DNA of 64,000 nucleotides from Streptococcus pseudoporcinus LQ 940-04 (GTDB taxonomy: Bacteria > Bacillota > Bacilli > Lactobacillales > Streptococcaceae), in the NCBI RefSeq assembly GCF_000188035.1, contig NZ_AEUY02000003.1:1-64000 (forward strand), written 5' to 3'. Below, in pieces: positions 47,886 through 60,925 of this stretch. Every line of letters starts with the position of its first letter. The first letter of the stretch is position 1. A model generated the notes under the pieces. The model was not told the DNA's origin, made no database searches, and worked only from the letters and a program-made list of their open reading frames with translations. Made by a program: the position numbers and the translations under genes.

Positions 47886-47963
47886 CCCTTGGTGCTTAGT
47901 TCCCTTTCGCCAAGCATATTACAAATGTTATTAGCAAAGATTCCTGATAGCATTAAAGGAGAA
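47886..47963 (+). promoter_or_regulatory. preQ1-II riboswitch
   Basis: CTTGGTGCTTAG, a pyrimidine-rich loop, CGCCAAG, then CATATTACA and a further small hairpin before AAAGGAG match the preQ1-II (COG4708) riboswitch of streptococci: CTTGG pairs with CCAAG, and the 3' part forms the pseudoknot that hides the ribosome site. preQ1 binding blocks translation of the transporter. It sits directly before queT. Confidence 0.93.
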
Positions 47964-47964
47964 A

Positions 47965-48477
47965 ATGATGAAATCTTATACTATCCGTGACTACGTTCAC
48001 ATTGCCTTAGTGGCTGCACTTTATGTTGTTCTGACGATTACACCGCCCCTGAACGCTATATCTTATGGAGCCTATCAGTTTAGAGTGGCAGAGATGCTAA
48101 ACTTCTTAGCCTTTTTTAACAAGAAATACATCGTTGCCGTTACTATGGGATGTATCATTGCAAACTTTTACAGTTTTGGCTTAATTGATGTTTTAGTTGG
48201 TGGTAGTTCGACACTTATATTTGTCACTTTAGGGGTGCTATTATTTGAAAAGTATAAAAATGATTACTTATTTAACGGGTTACTAAACAAGGCTTTTCTT
48301 TATTTTTCCTTTTTCTTTGCAGCTTCTATGGTTACAGTCGCAATAGAGTTAGTTTTTCTTGCTAAGTTGCCATTCTTTATGACTTGGTTTACGACTGCAG
48401 TTGGTGAGTTGACGTCGCTCATCATTGGAGCTTTAATTATTAATAAACTAGCTAAGCGCATTGATTTAAGTCAATGA
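47965..48477 (+). CDS. queT: PreQ1 ECF transporter S component QueT
   Basis: A 170-residue integral membrane protein with about five to six hydrophobic segments: RDYVHIALVAALYVVLTI, AISYGAYQFRVAEMLNFLAFFN, and a C-terminal WFTTAVGELTSLIIGALI. These are hallmarks of the QueT S component, which binds preQ1 and works with the shared ECF module EcfAA'T. The start may be ATG 47965 or 47968. The preQ1-II riboswitch upstream confirms the substrate. It supplies preQ1 for tRNA queuosine; the last enzyme gene of that route, queG, is broken in this window. Confidence 0.92.
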   Translation: MMKSYTIRDYVHIALVAALYVVLTITPPLNAISYGAYQFRVAEMLNFLAFFNKKYIVAVTMGCIIANFYSFGLIDVLVGGSSTLIFVTLGVLLFEKYKNDYLFNGLLNKAFLYFSFFFAASMVTVAIELVFLAKLPFFMTWFTTAVGELTSLIIGALIINKLAKRIDLSQ

Positions 48478-48489
48478 GCTTAGACCAAA

Positions 48490-48526
48490 GGCAGATTTTC
48501 TAAATAGTTTAGAGGTCTGCTTTTTA
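48490..48526 (+). terminator. Terminator after queT
   Basis: GCAGA pairs with TCTGC and an inner TCTAAA pairs with TTTAGA, followed by TTTTT. Confidence 0.85.
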
Positions 48527-48575
48527 TTTGTAAAGATGATAGACTCAATCACGTATTTGAAAGGAAATATGATAA

Positions 48576-50543
<1,968 letters not shown>

Positions 50544-50558
50544 TGATGAGGTAAAAAA

Positions 50559-51590
50559 ATGACAAAGCTAAAAAGAGCTAGGCTGATTTACAATCCAACA
50601 TCTGGACAAGAAATAATGAAGAAAAATGTTGCGGATGTTTTAGATATTTTAGAAAGTTATGGCTATGAAACATCAGCTTTTCAAACAAGTGCAGAGCCTA
50701 AATCTGCTCAGAAAGAGGCGAGACGTGTTGCAGAAACTGGTGTGGACTTAATCATTGCTGCGGGTGGAGATGGCACCATTAATGAAGTTGTTAATGGTAT
50801 TGCACCCTTGAAAAAACGTCCTAAAATGGCTATTATTCCTACCGGAACGACTAATGATTTTGCACGTGCTTTAAAGATTCCAAGGGGAAACCCTATCAAG
50901 GCCGCAAAGTTAATTGGAAAGAATCAAACGATTAAAATGGACATTGGGAAAGTGCGTGAAAAGGAGTATTTTATCAATATTGCTGCTGCAGGCTCACTAA
51001 CAGAATTAACTTACAGTGTTCCAAGTCAGTTAAAGACAATGTTTGGTTATCTTGCTTATTTGGCGAAAGGGGTGGAATTATTACCTCGTGTTAAAAATGT
51101 TCCTGTTAAAATCACTCATGATGGAGGGATTTTTGAAGGAGAAGTCTCAATGATTTTTGCTGCTATCACTAATTCTGTAGGGGGCTTTGAGATGATTGCT
51201 CCTGATGCAAAATTAGATGACGGTATGTTTACATTGATTCTGGTCAAAACGGCGAATTTATTTGAGATCGTCCACCTACTTCGACTTGTCCTTGATGGGG
51301 GCAAACATGTCAATGATCGTCGAATTGAATATATTAAAACGAGTAAAATTTTTATTGAACCAAGGTCAGATAGCAGAATGATGATCAATTTAGATGGTGA
51401 ATACGGTGGTGATGCGCCTATTGTCATCGAAAACCTTAAAAATCATATTACTTTTTTTGCCAATACGGATTTGATTTCCGATGATGCTTATGATATTAAT
51501 GATGGGGAACCAGAGATAGAAGAAATTGCACAAAAATTTGCCCATGAAGTAGAAGATTTGGAAGAAAAAAACAGAAGGATCACGAACTAA
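50559..51590 (+). CDS. dgkB: Diacylglycerol kinase-like lipid kinase
   Basis: A 343-residue soluble DAGK-catalytic-domain protein. The nucleotide motif is IAAGGDGTINEVVNGIAP, with PTGTTNDFARAL as the second motif. It probably phosphorylates diacylglycerol released by lipoteichoic acid synthesis, returning it to phosphatidic acid (the DgkB role). The tail (about 305-343) is acidic and coiled-coil-like. Its last base is the first base of pulA, so the pair is translationally coupled. Confidence 0.88.
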   Translation: MTKLKRARLIYNPTSGQEIMKKNVADVLDILESYGYETSAFQTSAEPKSAQKEARRVAETGVDLIIAAGGDGTINEVVNGIAPLKKRPKMAIIPTGTTNDFARALKIPRGNPIKAAKLIGKNQTIKMDIGKVREKEYFINIAAAGSLTELTYSVPSQLKTMFGYLAYLAKGVELLPRVKNVPVKITHDGGIFEGEVSMIFAAITNSVGGFEMIAPDAKLDDGMFTLILVKTANLFEIVHLLRLVLDGGKHVNDRRIEYIKTSKIFIEPRSDSRMMINLDGEYGGDAPIVIENLKNHITFFANTDLISDDAYDINDGEPEIEEIAQKFAHEVEDLEEKNRRITN

Positions 51591-53890
51591 TGAAAAATGC
51601 TGTGACGATACATTTCCATTCTAGAGAAGGCAGTTATTTTGACTTCAATTTGTGGAAATGGCGTGATGGCGAGCTTGGAAAGGATGCATTTTTCACAAGT
51701 TTTGATAGTTTTGGACTTGTGGCACACTTAGACTTCGAGGCTCCTTATTTTTTAAATCATGTATATGTTATTGTAAAAAAACATTATTGGCATTATAAAA
51801 CTAAAGATTATCGTATCGAAAGAGCCTATGGTCTACCTAAAACGGAAGTTTGGTTGGTAGATGGTGATGACACAGTCTATTATTCTCGGCAGGCAGCAAT
51901 CGCAAGTCATTGTTACAAAAATCGTGAAGCGCATGCTTTTGATATGGCTGTTAATAGCAGAGCTTTTGACAAAAAGTGGGGCTTTTCAGGGTGGTTGGGT
52001 TTTTCCTATTCGCAAGAAAAAACAGAGTTTCGTCTTTGGGCTCCTACAGCACTAGCGGTAGAAATTGTTTTGTTTTCTTCAACCGCTGAGCATGCTAGTG
52101 TTTCAGCTGTTTACCCAATGATGCGAGGTGAGCATGAGGATAGGAATAATCATAGTCAAAACACACATGGCCTATGGTTTATCAGTCTAAAGGGTGATTT
52201 AAACTATCAAGCTTATATGTACCGTGTTCACTATCGTAAAAGGACCTTTAAGGATACACGTGATCCCTATACAATTGCTACGACAGCAAAGGGGAAACGG
52301 TCAATCGTTATTGCTCCTGAGCATTTAAGACCAGAAGGTTTTTCGGTAAAACAAAAAGAAGATGCGTGGTGGAGACTTGATAACGCCAACCAAGCAGTTA
52401 TTTACGAGATGCACGTTAGAGATTTTTCGGTTTCAGAAACATCAGGAGTTAGTGTAGATAATAGAGGTAAGTTTAAGGGTCTATTTGAAGAAGGTACTAG
52501 AAATCCTTATGGGGACCCTAGTGCTTTTGATTATGTTAAAGATTTAGGTGTGACACATATCCAATTGCAGCCTCTCTTTGATCATCATCAGACCCTGCTG
52601 GAAGATGGAAGTTATGCCTATAACTGGGGTTATGATCCTGAAAATTATAATGTTCCTGATGCAAGTTTTACTAGCAATCCTGATGAGCCAGCTACTCGAA
52701 TTCTTGAATTGAAAGAAGCGATTCAAGCATATCATAATGCTGGTATTAGTGTTATCATGGATGTCGTTTATAATCATACTTATTCGTCACGAGACTCAGC
52801 TTTTCAACTAACGGTTCCAGACTATTATTATCGAATGAATCCTGATGGTTCCTTTCAGAATGGTTCTGGTTGTGGCAATGAAACGGCTAGTGAAAAGGAA
52901 ATGTTTCGCAAATATATGGTTGATTCTATTCTGTATTGGGTTACCGAATACAATATTGACGGCTTTCGTTTTGATTTGATGGGATTGCATGATATAGAAA
53001 CAATGAACACTATCCGTCAAGTCATTAATCAGATTGATAGTCGCATCTTAATATATGGTGAGGGCTGGGATATGGGGACTGGCCTTTCTCCTCAGCAAAA
53101 GGCTATAAAGGCAAATGCTGCTAAATTACCTGGTATAGGTTTTTTCAATGATGATCAACGCAATGCTATTAAAGGTGCAGAAGTCTATGGCCATTTAGAG
53201 AGAGGATTTGTATCAGGAGCACCTACAGAAGATGTGGTAGCGAAAGCAGTCTTAGCAAGTGACGAACTTGTTCCCTACTTAAGTCCAGACCAAGTTATTA
53301 ATTATATTGAAGCGCATGATAATTATAATGTAAATGATCTCTTTTGGGCACTTAATCCAGACGATGATCAAGTAACACATAGAAAACGGGTACAGTTAGC
53401 GACAGCTATGACCCTTTTGATGCAAGGGGTGTGCTTTATGCAGATAGGGCAAGAATTTTTACGAACCAAGCGAATTGCTACAAGTCAAGATGGTAGTCTA
53501 AGCCAAGAAGATTTACAACGTGCTATGAATTCCTATAATGCACCAGATGCTGTGAATCAGGTTGACTGGAGGCAAGTCACAAAAGAATCAGAGACAGTAG
53601 CATTTGTGAAAAAATTGATCCAATTGAAAACGAAAACGAAACTTTTTTCATATCAAACATTTTCTGATATTAGACAGCATGTTTATCTTGAGTCCTCCCA
53701 GCGTGATAGTGGATTTATCAGTCTTACAGTTGAAGATAGAAAGAAATATCAAGTCATTTTCACAGCTTTTAGTAAACGTTTGCAATTGAAAAATCAAAGT
53801 GCTATAATTGTAACAAATGATAAGCGCTTTCAAATTGAGACTGGTTTTATTGATCAATTGACAGCATTGGTCCTTGATATCACAGAGTAA
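51590..53890 (+). CDS. pulA: Type I pullulanase (cytoplasmic)
   Basis: A 766-residue GH13 debranching enzyme that hydrolyses alpha-1,6 links. An N-terminal N1-like carbohydrate module is followed by a CBM48 (EFRLWAPTALAVEI near residue 145) and the catalytic barrel: type I pullulanase signature YNWGYDP, MDVVYNHT, GFRFDLMG with the nucleophile Asp, GEGWDMG with the acid Glu, and YIEAHDN. There is no signal peptide or LPXTG, so it differs from the surface-bound PulA/SpuA and acts inside the cell. It lies directly upstream of glgB and fits glycogen turnover, but a hairpin separates them. Confidence 0.94.
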   Translation: MKNAVTIHFHSREGSYFDFNLWKWRDGELGKDAFFTSFDSFGLVAHLDFEAPYFLNHVYVIVKKHYWHYKTKDYRIERAYGLPKTEVWLVDGDDTVYYSRQAAIASHCYKNREAHAFDMAVNSRAFDKKWGFSGWLGFSYSQEKTEFRLWAPTALAVEIVLFSSTAEHASVSAVYPMMRGEHEDRNNHSQNTHGLWFISLKGDLNYQAYMYRVHYRKRTFKDTRDPYTIATTAKGKRSIVIAPEHLRPEGFSVKQKEDAWWRLDNANQAVIYEMHVRDFSVSETSGVSVDNRGKFKGLFEEGTRNPYGDPSAFDYVKDLGVTHIQLQPLFDHHQTLLEDGSYAYNWGYDPENYNVPDASFTSNPDEPATRILELKEAIQAYHNAGISVIMDVVYNHTYSSRDSAFQLTVPDYYYRMNPDGSFQNGSGCGNETASEKEMFRKYMVDSILYWVTEYNIDGFRFDLMGLHDIETMNTIRQVINQIDSRILIYGEGWDMGTGLSPQQKAIKANAAKLPGIGFFNDDQRNAIKGAEVYGHLERGFVSGAPTEDVVAKAVLASDELVPYLSPDQVINYIEAHDNYNVNDLFWALNPDDDQVTHRKRVQLATAMTLLMQGVCFMQIGQEFLRTKRIATSQDGSLSQEDLQRAMNSYNAPDAVNQVDWRQVTKESETVAFVKKLIQLKTKTKLFSYQTFSDIRQHVYLESSQRDSGFISLTVEDRKKYQVIFTAFSKRLQLKNQSAIIVTNDKRFQIETGFIDQLTALVLDITE

Positions 53891-53915
53891 CCTGAAGCTT
53901 CAGGTTGCTTTTTGT
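53889..53915 (+). terminator. Hairpin between pulA and glgB
   Basis: AACCTGAAGCTTCAGGTT is a perfect palindrome followed by GCTTTTTG, probably an attenuating terminator. The palindrome has no real loop, so the stem will open by a few pairs. Confidence 0.65.
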
Positions 53916-53965
53916 TTTATTTTAGCCACACCTTATTATTTAGAAAAGTAAAGAAAGAGGGATTG

Positions 53966-55840
53966 ATGGATACGGAACTAGCTTTATATACATTTGGTTT
54001 AGGTGAAAATTATCGGATTCAAGATTATTTTGGTGTTCATGAAACAGTAAGGGACGGTCAGAAAGGATTTGTTTTTAGAGTCTGGGCACCAAATGCCGAA
54101 GCAGTTTTTCTGATTGGTGACTTTACGGACTGGTTATCCCAAAAGTTGAAAATGACTAGAAATCAAGCAGGAGTTTGGGAAGTTTTTACAGATTTACCTC
54201 ATGAAGGAGATATTTATAAATATCTAGTCAGACGACAAGGTGGGCAAGAAGTTGAAAAATTAGATCCGCTTGCTATTCGTTTTGAAAATAGGCCAGGAAC
54301 AGGTGCAATTGTTAAGCCCTTAAAAAGTAAAAAATGGAAAGACTCTCTATGGATGGCAAGACGTAAACGACTTGGATTTAAAGAGCGTCCCGTCTCCATT
54401 TATGAAGTGCATGCTAATTCTTGGAAAAAGGATCAAGATGGGAAACCTTATCAATTTAAAGAACTAAAGGAGCACTTAATTCCCTATTTAAAAGAGATGC
54501 ATTATACCCATGTTGAATTCTTACCTTTAATGTCTCATCCCTTAGGAATGAGCTGGGGATATCAGGTGATGGCCTATTTCGGTTTCGAAACAACTTATGG
54601 TAGTCCAGAGGATTTTCAAGATTTTGTTGAAGCATGTCATGCTAACAATATTGGTGTCATTCTTGACTGGGTTCCTGGCCACTTTACCCAAAATGATGAT
54701 GCCTTAGCTTATTATGATGGGACGCCAACTTATGAATATGAGGATTACCATCGTGCTCATAACTATAGCTGGGGCGTATTGAATTTTGACTTGGGAAAAA
54801 ATCAAGTGCAATCTTACTTAATATCTAGTGCTCTATACTGGATAGAAACATTCCATATTGACGGCATCCGTGTAGATGCTGTTAGCAACATGCTTTATTT
54901 GGATTATGATCAGGGACCTTGGCAACCAAACAGTGAAGGTGGAAATCATAACCTTGAAGCAATTGCCTTTTTAAGGAAACTGATTCAAGCTATTAAGAAG
55001 GACCATCCTGATGTCATGATGATTGCAGAAGAGGCAACATCAGATATTCCCATTACGAAATCAATTGCTGAAGGAGGGCTGGGATTTGATTATAAGTGGA
55101 ATATGGGCTGGATGAACGATATTCTCAAATTCTACGAGATGGATCCTTTTGATCGGAAATATCATTTTAACTTAGTAACCTTTAGCTTTATGTACTGTTT
55201 CAATGAAAATTATATTTTGCCTTTTTCTCATGACGAAGTGGTTCATGGTAAAAAAAGTTTAATGCATAAAATGTGGGGAGATCGCTACAACCAATTTGCA
55301 GGGTTACGGACCCTATTAACCTATCAAATCTGTCATCCTGGGAAAAAATTACTGTTTATGGGATCTGAATTCGGTCAATTTTTAGAGTGGAAACACGATG
55401 ATCAGCTAGTTTGGAGCAATCTTGAGGATGAGATGAACAGTAAGATGCTGGTATTTACATCACTATTGAATCAGTTTTATCTAGATCATAATATGCTGTG
55501 GCAAGATGATTATACTTATGATGGCATTGACATTATTGATGCAGACAATGCTCAAGAAACGATTTTAAGTTTTACGCGCAAAAATAAAAAGGGAGATTTT
55601 ATTTTATGTGTGTTTAATATGACCCCAGTTGAAAGAAGAGGATTTTCCATCGGTGTGCCACAAGAAGGTATTTATGAAGAGATTTGGAATACAGAGTTGG
55701 AATCTTTCGGCGGTGTTTGGAAAGAGCATAATCCTATAACTGAGAGTCAAAAGGAATCCTGGAGAGATTATCAAACAACACTAACTTTTACTTTACCTGC
55801 TTTAGGAGCCAGTATTTGGAAAATAAAAAAACGTAAGTGA
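53966..55840 (+). CDS. glgB: 1,4-alpha-glucan branching enzyme
   Basis: A 624-residue GH13 enzyme that makes the alpha-1,6 branches of glycogen. A CBM48 module lies at about 30-120 ([20 protein letters not shown]). The catalytic part has [26 protein letters not shown] (nucleophile Asp), IAEEATS (acid Glu) and [12 protein letters not shown]. The start chosen is ATG 53966 ([11 protein letters not shown]) behind AAAGAGGGA; an upstream frame from 53912 lacks a ribosome site. It is the first gene of glgBCDA. Confidence 0.95.
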   Translation: MDTELALYTFGLGENYRIQDYFGVHETVRDGQKGFVFRVWAPNAEAVFLIGDFTDWLSQKLKMTRNQAGVWEVFTDLPHEGDIYKYLVRRQGGQEVEKLDPLAIRFENRPGTGAIVKPLKSKKWKDSLWMARRKRLGFKERPVSIYEVHANSWKKDQDGKPYQFKELKEHLIPYLKEMHYTHVEFLPLMSHPLGMSWGYQVMAYFGFETTYGSPEDFQDFVEACHANNIGVILDWVPGHFTQNDDALAYYDGTPTYEYEDYHRAHNYSWGVLNFDLGKNQVQSYLISSALYWIETFHIDGIRVDAVSNMLYLDYDQGPWQPNSEGGNHNLEAIAFLRKLIQAIKKDHPDVMMIAEEATSDIPITKSIAEGGLGFDYKWNMGWMNDILKFYEMDPFDRKYHFNLVTFSFMYCFNENYILPFSHDEVVHGKKSLMHKMWGDRYNQFAGLRTLLTYQICHPGKKLLFMGSEFGQFLEWKHDDQLVWSNLEDEMNSKMLVFTSLLNQFYLDHNMLWQDDYTYDGIDIIDADNAQETILSFTRKNKKGDFILCVFNMTPVERRGFSIGVPQEGIYEEIWNTELESFGGVWKEHNPITESQKESWRDYQTTLTFTLPALGASIWKIKKRK

Positions 55841-55900
55841 TGCTAATTAAAGCAGTGACTAAGTTTGTTTTGGGTCCAATTGACCATGAAAGGAATACCT

Positions 55901-57040
55901 ATGAAAAATGAAATGTTAGCTCTTATTCTTGCTGGGGGACAAGGAACACGTCTGGGCAAGTTGACTCAAAGCATTGCTAAGCCAGCAGTTCAATTTGGTG
56001 GCCATTATCGGATTATTGATTTTGCACTTTCTAATTGTGCCAATTCAGGGATTGATCATGTTGGCGTTATTACACAGTATGAACCTTTAGCCTTAAATAA
56101 TCACATTGGAAGTGGTTCCTCTTGGGGATTAGAGGGGATTAACAGAGGAGTCACTATTTTACAACCATACTCAGCAACAGAAGGTAATCGTTGGTTTCAG
56201 GGAACTAGCCATGCTATCTATCAAAATATGGACTACATTGATAGTATCAATCCTGAGTATGTTCTTGTTTTATCTGGGGATCACATTTACAAAATGGATT
56301 ATGACGATATGCTAAAAAGTCATAAGGATAATTTAGCCAGTTTAACAGTTGCGGTGCTAGATGTCCCTTTAAAAGAAGCAAGCCGTTTTGGGATCATGAA
56401 TACAGATAACAGCAATCGTATTGTCGAGTTTGAAGAAAAACCTGAGCATCCTAAATCAACCAAAGCTTCAATGGGCATCTATATTTTTGAATGGAAGCGC
56501 CTAAGGAGTATGTTGGTTGATGCCGAAAAAAATAATATTGATATGTCTGACTTTGGGCAAAATGTTATCCCTGCTTACCTAGAAGCCGGTGAAAGGGTCT
56601 ATGCTTATCACTTTAGTGGTTATTGGAAAGACGTTGGAACTATAGAATCGCTTTGGGAAGCCAATATGGAATATATTGGGGAAAACAATGCTTTGGATAG
56701 TCGGAATCGGTCTTGGAAAATTTATTCTAAAAATCATATTGCTCCCCCAAATTTTATCTCTGAACATTCAGAAGTCAAGGACTCTCTCATTGTTGATGGT
56801 TGTTTTATTTCTGGGAAAGTAGACCATTCTATTCTTTCTGCCAATGTTCAAATGAAATTAGGATCAGAAATTAAAGACTCCTTTATCATGTCTGGAGCTG
56901 TCATTGGGGAGAGAGCCAAAATCACGCGCGCCATCATTGGGGAAGGTGCTGTCATTGGCAATGATGTCGTTATTGATGGAAGTGATGAGATTCAAGTCAT
57001 AGGCTATAATGAAGTAGTGGGGGTTTCAGATGAAGAGTGA
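55901..57040 (+). CDS. glgC: Glucose-1-phosphate adenylyltransferase, catalytic subunit
   Basis: A 379-residue enzyme that makes ADP-glucose for glycogen. The nucleotidyltransferase start is [37 protein letters not shown] holds the metal Asp, and [10 protein letters not shown] the sugar-phosphate Lys. A left-handed beta-helix covers about 290-379. The start is ATG 55901 behind AAAGGAA, not the upstream in-frame codon at 55865. It overlaps glgD by 11 bases. Confidence 0.96.
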   Translation: MKNEMLALILAGGQGTRLGKLTQSIAKPAVQFGGHYRIIDFALSNCANSGIDHVGVITQYEPLALNNHIGSGSSWGLEGINRGVTILQPYSATEGNRWFQGTSHAIYQNMDYIDSINPEYVLVLSGDHIYKMDYDDMLKSHKDNLASLTVAVLDVPLKEASRFGIMNTDNSNRIVEFEEKPEHPKSTKASMGIYIFEWKRLRSMLVDAEKNNIDMSDFGQNVIPAYLEAGERVYAYHFSGYWKDVGTIESLWEANMEYIGENNALDSRNRSWKIYSKNHIAPPNFISEHSEVKDSLIVDGCFISGKVDHSILSANVQMKLGSEIKDSFIMSGAVIGERAKITRAIIGEGAVIGNDVVIDGSDEIQVIGYNEVVGVSDEE

Positions 57041-58163
57041 TAAATATTCAGCAATTTTAGGTAGTGCTATCGGGTTTCCAGAAATGGGAGGCTTGACTGA
57101 TAAGCGTCCATTAGCTAATTTGCCATTTGATGGGAAATACCGTCTAATTGACTTCCATTTATCTAATCTGGCTAATGCAGGTGTTAAAAGTATTTATGGT
57201 ATTTTTCGAGCAGAAAATATTCGTTCCGTCTTTGATCATATCCGTAGTGGCCGTGAATGGGGACTAAATTCTCTGCTAAGCCATTACTTCTTGGGTTTTT
57301 ATAATACGAAAGAAGATTCAAAGGAGACTGATGCTAACTACTATGAACAAATTCTGACCTATCTCAGAAGGTCAGGCTCAGACCAAACAATCTATATGAG
57401 TTGTGATATCCTCTGTAATATTGAACTAGAGCAGGTTATTCACCTCCATAAGGCTAATAAACGTCATATGACGGTTGTTTATAAGAAAATGCCTCTTGCT
57501 TCCATTTCTTCTGAAAATGATATTTTAGAAATTGATGAGACGGACACTGTAATTGGTAGAAGTAGTATCAGTGAAAAAGAAGGTATCGAAAAGATGTCTG
57601 CAGGTATCTATATTGTTAATACCGACTGGTTGATAAGGGAAATGGAAAAAGAAGCTCAAAGAGAAAAGCCTCAAAAACTGCGCTTCTTGCTTCGTGATTT
57701 GACTGTCAATGAAGGTGCACTTGCTTTTGAATACACTGGTTATATGGCAAATATTCATTCTATCAAATCATACTATGATGCTAATATGGATATGTTAGAT
57801 CCTTTGAAATTTTACTCACTTCTCTATTCAAATCAAAAAGTGTACACACGTGTCAAAAATGAAGAAGCTACTTATTTTGCAGAAGAGTCAGAAGTCAATA
57901 ATTCACAATTTGCCTCTGGTAGTGTTATCAAAGGTACTGTTAATCATTCAATTATTTCACGAAATTGTTATTTAGAAAGTGATTCTTATATAAACCATTC
58001 TATTATTTCACCTAAAGTGACAATAGGAAAGGGTTCTAGCGTAGAATATGCAATTGTTGACAAGTCCGTTACAATTGGACCAGGTCTCCTTATCCGGGGA
58101 AAAGCATCTGATCCAATTGTTGTCGCTAAAGGGAGTCAAGTAACCGAGGATATGATTAAATGA
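57030..58163 (+). CDS. glgD: Glucose-1-phosphate adenylyltransferase regulatory subunit GlgD
   Basis: A 377-residue relative of GlgC in which the catalytic loop is lost: the start reads [25 protein letters not shown], without GGxGTRL. Firmicutes GlgD has little activity alone but forms a complex with GlgC and raises its activity. The beta-helix domain is retained (repeated hexapeptides at about 285-370). Overlaps with glgC (11 bases) and glgA (4 bases) show a tightly coupled operon. Confidence 0.95.
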   Translation: MKSDKYSAILGSAIGFPEMGGLTDKRPLANLPFDGKYRLIDFHLSNLANAGVKSIYGIFRAENIRSVFDHIRSGREWGLNSLLSHYFLGFYNTKEDSKETDANYYEQILTYLRRSGSDQTIYMSCDILCNIELEQVIHLHKANKRHMTVVYKKMPLASISSENDILEIDETDTVIGRSSISEKEGIEKMSAGIYIVNTDWLIREMEKEAQREKPQKLRFLLRDLTVNEGALAFEYTGYMANIHSIKSYYDANMDMLDPLKFYSLLYSNQKVYTRVKNEEATYFAEESEVNNSQFASGSVIKGTVNHSIISRNCYLESDSYINHSIISPKVTIGKGSSVEYAIVDKSVTIGPGLLIRGKASDPIVVAKGSQVTEDMIK

Positions 58164-59599
58164 AAATATTATTTGTAGCAGCAGAGGGAGCTCCCTTTGC
58201 AAAGACTGGCGGATTAGGGGACGTTATTGGCGCCTTACCTAAATCCCTCGTAAAACACGGTCATCAAGTTGCCGTCATTTTACCCTATTATGATATGATT
58301 GACCAGAAATTTGGGCAGCAAGTAGAAGAAGTGCTTTATTTTTACACTAATGTTGGCTGGAGAAGGCAATATGTCGGTATTAAAAAACTTGTTAAAGATC
58401 GGGTTACTTTCTATTTTATTGATAATCAATACTACTTCTTTAGGGGTCATGTTTATGGAGATTGGGATGATGGTGAACGCTTTGCCTTTTTCCAACTAGC
58501 AGCACTAGAAGCTATGGAGAAAATTAATTTTGTACCGGACTTATTGCATGTTCACGATTATCACACAGCGATGATACCTTTTTTACTAAAAGAAAAATAT
58601 GCATGGATTCAAGTTTATCAGTCTATCAAAACTGTCTTTACGATACATAATATTGAATTTCAAGGGCAATTTGATCCGGCGATGCTTGGTGATTTATTTG
58701 GACTTGGCATGGAACGCTATGAAGATGGAACATTGCGATGGCATAATGGCCTTAACTGGATGAAAGCAGGAGTGCTCTATTCTGATAGAATAACAACAGT
58801 ATCACCCTCATACGCTCAAGAGATTCAGACACCGGCTTTTGGGAAAGGGTTAGACCATTTGATGCGGATGGAATCTGGTAAATTGTCCGGTATTGTCAAT
58901 GGTATTGATACAAACTTGATAGATCCTGAAAATGATCCTTACCTAGACTATTCTTTTTCAGTGGATGATCTTTCAGGAAAACTGAAAAACAAAACTAATT
59001 TGCAAAAGAAACTTTCTTTGCCAGTCGAAGCTGGGATACCCTTAATCGGAATTGTTTCTCGGCTAACAGACCAGAAAGGATTTGATTTGGTTGTTTCGGA
59101 ACTTGAAAATCTTCTGAACTTTAATATCCAAATAGTTCTTCTTGGGACCGGTTACCAGCAGTATGAAGAAGCTTTTTCTTGGTTTGCTCAGCAATATCCA
59201 GACAAGTTGTCTGCCAATATCACCTTTGACTTAGAGCTAGCGCAACAGATATATGGGGCATGTGATCTCTTTTTAATGCCAAGTGCATTTGAACCTTGTG
59301 GTTTATCGCAAATGATGGCTATGCGTTATGGTACATTACCCTTAGTGCACGAAATTGGGGGCTTAAAAGATACGGTACAAGCCTACAATCGTTATGAAAA
59401 AACGGGAACCGGTTTCGGATTTAAGCATTTTTCAGGTTATTGGCTAACACAAACCTTACTTCTAGCTTTAGACGTTTATCATCATCATCAAGAAGATTGG
59501 AAAAAACTTCAAAGGAATGCGATGACACAAGATTTTTCTTGGGACACTGCAAGTCTTGCCTATTTAACTTTATATGATCAAGTTGTAGACCATAATTGA
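58160..59599 (+). CDS. glgA: Glycogen synthase (ADP-glucose)
   Basis: A 479-residue GT5 glycosyltransferase that adds glucose from ADP-glucose to glycogen. The N-terminal [16 protein letters not shown] is the ADP-glucose motif. HVHDYHTAM and [11 protein letters not shown] follow, and the second Rossmann domain has [14 protein letters not shown] and [18 protein letters not shown]. The length is normal. It is the last gene of the operon; glycogen phosphorylase (glgP) is not nearby. A strong terminator follows. Confidence 0.97.
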   Translation: MKILFVAAEGAPFAKTGGLGDVIGALPKSLVKHGHQVAVILPYYDMIDQKFGQQVEEVLYFYTNVGWRRQYVGIKKLVKDRVTFYFIDNQYYFFRGHVYGDWDDGERFAFFQLAALEAMEKINFVPDLLHVHDYHTAMIPFLLKEKYAWIQVYQSIKTVFTIHNIEFQGQFDPAMLGDLFGLGMERYEDGTLRWHNGLNWMKAGVLYSDRITTVSPSYAQEIQTPAFGKGLDHLMRMESGKLSGIVNGIDTNLIDPENDPYLDYSFSVDDLSGKLKNKTNLQKKLSLPVEAGIPLIGIVSRLTDQKGFDLVVSELENLLNFNIQIVLLGTGYQQYEEAFSWFAQQYPDKLSANITFDLELAQQIYGACDLFLMPSAFEPCGLSQMMAMRYGTLPLVHEIGGLKDTVQAYNRYEKTGTGFGFKHFSGYWLTQTLLLALDVYHHHQEDWKKLQRNAMTQDFSWDTASLAYLTLYDQVVDHN

Positions 59600-59602
59600 G
59601 AG

Positions 59603-59656
59603 AATACCTTTAAAATCATGGAAGGCTATTATTCGTGATTTTAAAGGTATCTTTCT
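59603..59656 (+). terminator. Terminator after glgA
   Basis: A stem of about 17 bp (ATACCTTTAAAATCA with TGATTTTAAAGGTAT) around a loop of about 19 bases, then CTTTC. The rest of the spacer to 59825 shows no gene. Confidence 0.85.
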
Positions 59657-59825
59657 TGGCTATGATAGCCTCGTTTAACCATTACCAAATTTTGTATTAT
59701 CTGTCTATAACTGCTATAATAATAATGTTAAGCTATCCGAATTTTTAAGAATACAACCCCTCAAACCCCTACTTTGTGAAGGTTAGGAAAGGTTTAAGAA
59801 AGCGTCACCAGTTTTCAGAAATTAG

Positions 59826-59854
59826 TTGACATTCTTAATTTTAAGGAATAGAAT
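59826..59854 (+). promoter_or_regulatory. Promoter of the ATP synthase operon
   Basis: -35 TTGACA (59826-59831) and -10 TAGAAT (59849-59854) are exactly 17 bases apart, 35 bases before atpE. Confidence 0.8.
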
Positions 59855-59889
59855 AGCAAAGTAAAAAATATTTTAAGGAGAATTCAATT

Positions 59890-60087
59890 ATGAGTCCTAT
59901 TTTCGCATTAGCTATCGCCTGTATGGGTGTATCACTTGGTGAAGGTTTCTTAATGGCCAATCTTTTTAGAGCTGCATCTCGTCAACCGGAAATTATTGGT
60001 CAGTTGCGTTCGTTAATGATTATGGGTATTGCCTTTATTGAAGGTACTTTCTTCGTTACTCTTGCTATGGCATTTATCTTAAAATAA
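59890..60087 (+). CDS. atpE: F0F1 ATP synthase subunit c
   Basis: A 65-residue hairpin of two membrane helices joined by the polar loop RAASRQPEI. The proton-binding Glu is in helix 2 ([12 protein letters not shown]). Another acidic residue lies in helix 1 (SLGEGFLM), as in other streptococci. c subunits form the rotor ring. In streptococci the enzyme mainly pumps protons out for acid tolerance. AAGGAGAAT precedes the ATG. It is the first gene of the operon. Confidence 0.95.
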   Translation: MSPIFALAIACMGVSLGEGFLMANLFRAASRQPEIIGQLRSLMIMGIAFIEGTFFVTLAMAFILK

Positions 60088-60196
60088 ATTTTTTGATAAG
60101 AAATGAAGTAAATGATAACTATTTGTTTCTTTAATTAGTGACTTAATAGTTAGACTTACATTTAATGTCATTTAAAAGAATAAAGGAGGGTTTAAA

Positions 60197-60910
60197 TTGG
60201 GAGAAGTAACTCCAACACTGACACTCGGTCCAGTAACTATTGATTTAACCCTACTAGTTATGTGTGTAATCACAATTGCTTTGGTTTTCTCTTTTGTTTA
60301 TTTCGCAAGTCGAAACATGACTTTAAAACCAAAAGGGAAACAAACGGTTCTAGAATACTTGATTGATTTTATATCTGGTGTTACAGACGAACACGTTGAA
60401 AAGCAATTTAGAAATCAATACTCACTATTCTTTTTCTGTCTCTTCCTTTTTGTGATGGTGGCAAATAACTTAGGTTTGATGACTAAACTAGAAACAAGTC
60501 ATCATATGAACCTTTGGACATCACCAACTGCTAATATTGGCTTTGACCTCTCTCTTTCAATTTTAATTTCATTGATTTGTCAATTTGAAGGGATTCGTCA
60601 AAGAGGTGTGAAAGCCTACATCAAACGCTTTTTCACACCCGGGATTATGAGCCCGATGAATATATTAGAAGAATTTACAAATGTTATTTCATTGGCACTT
60701 CGGTTATATGGGAATATCTTCGCTGGTGAGGTAGTAACTGGTTTGATATTAAGATTAATCGCAGCTAACACATTATGGTTTCCGGTTGCTTTTGTTTTAA
60801 ATATCGTTTGGACTGCCTTTTCAATTTTTATTTCTTGTATCCAAGCGTATGTTTTCACTAAATTAACTTCGATGTATTTAGGTAAAAAAGTCAATGAAGA
60901 AGATGAATAG
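60197..60910 (+). CDS. atpB: F0F1 ATP synthase subunit a
   Basis: A 237-residue membrane protein with about five to six helices. The essential Arg is in [14 protein letters not shown], and [12 protein letters not shown] precedes it. It starts with TTG at 60197, 6 bases after AAAGGAGGG; no ATG is in a suitable place. The subunit forms the proton half-channels next to the c ring. Confidence 0.95.
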   Translation: MGEVTPTLTLGPVTIDLTLLVMCVITIALVFSFVYFASRNMTLKPKGKQTVLEYLIDFISGVTDEHVEKQFRNQYSLFFFCLFLFVMVANNLGLMTKLETSHHMNLWTSPTANIGFDLSLSILISLICQFEGIRQRGVKAYIKRFFTPGIMSPMNILEEFTNVISLALRLYGNIFAGEVVTGLILRLIAANTLWFPVAFVLNIVWTAFSIFISCIQAYVFTKLTSMYLGKKVNEEDE

Positions 60911-60925
60911 GAAAGGAGTACTGAC

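Noticed and set aside
47802..47990. 62-codon open frame upstream of queT
   Set aside because: It runs across the preQ1-II riboswitch and has no ribosome site or recognisable product.
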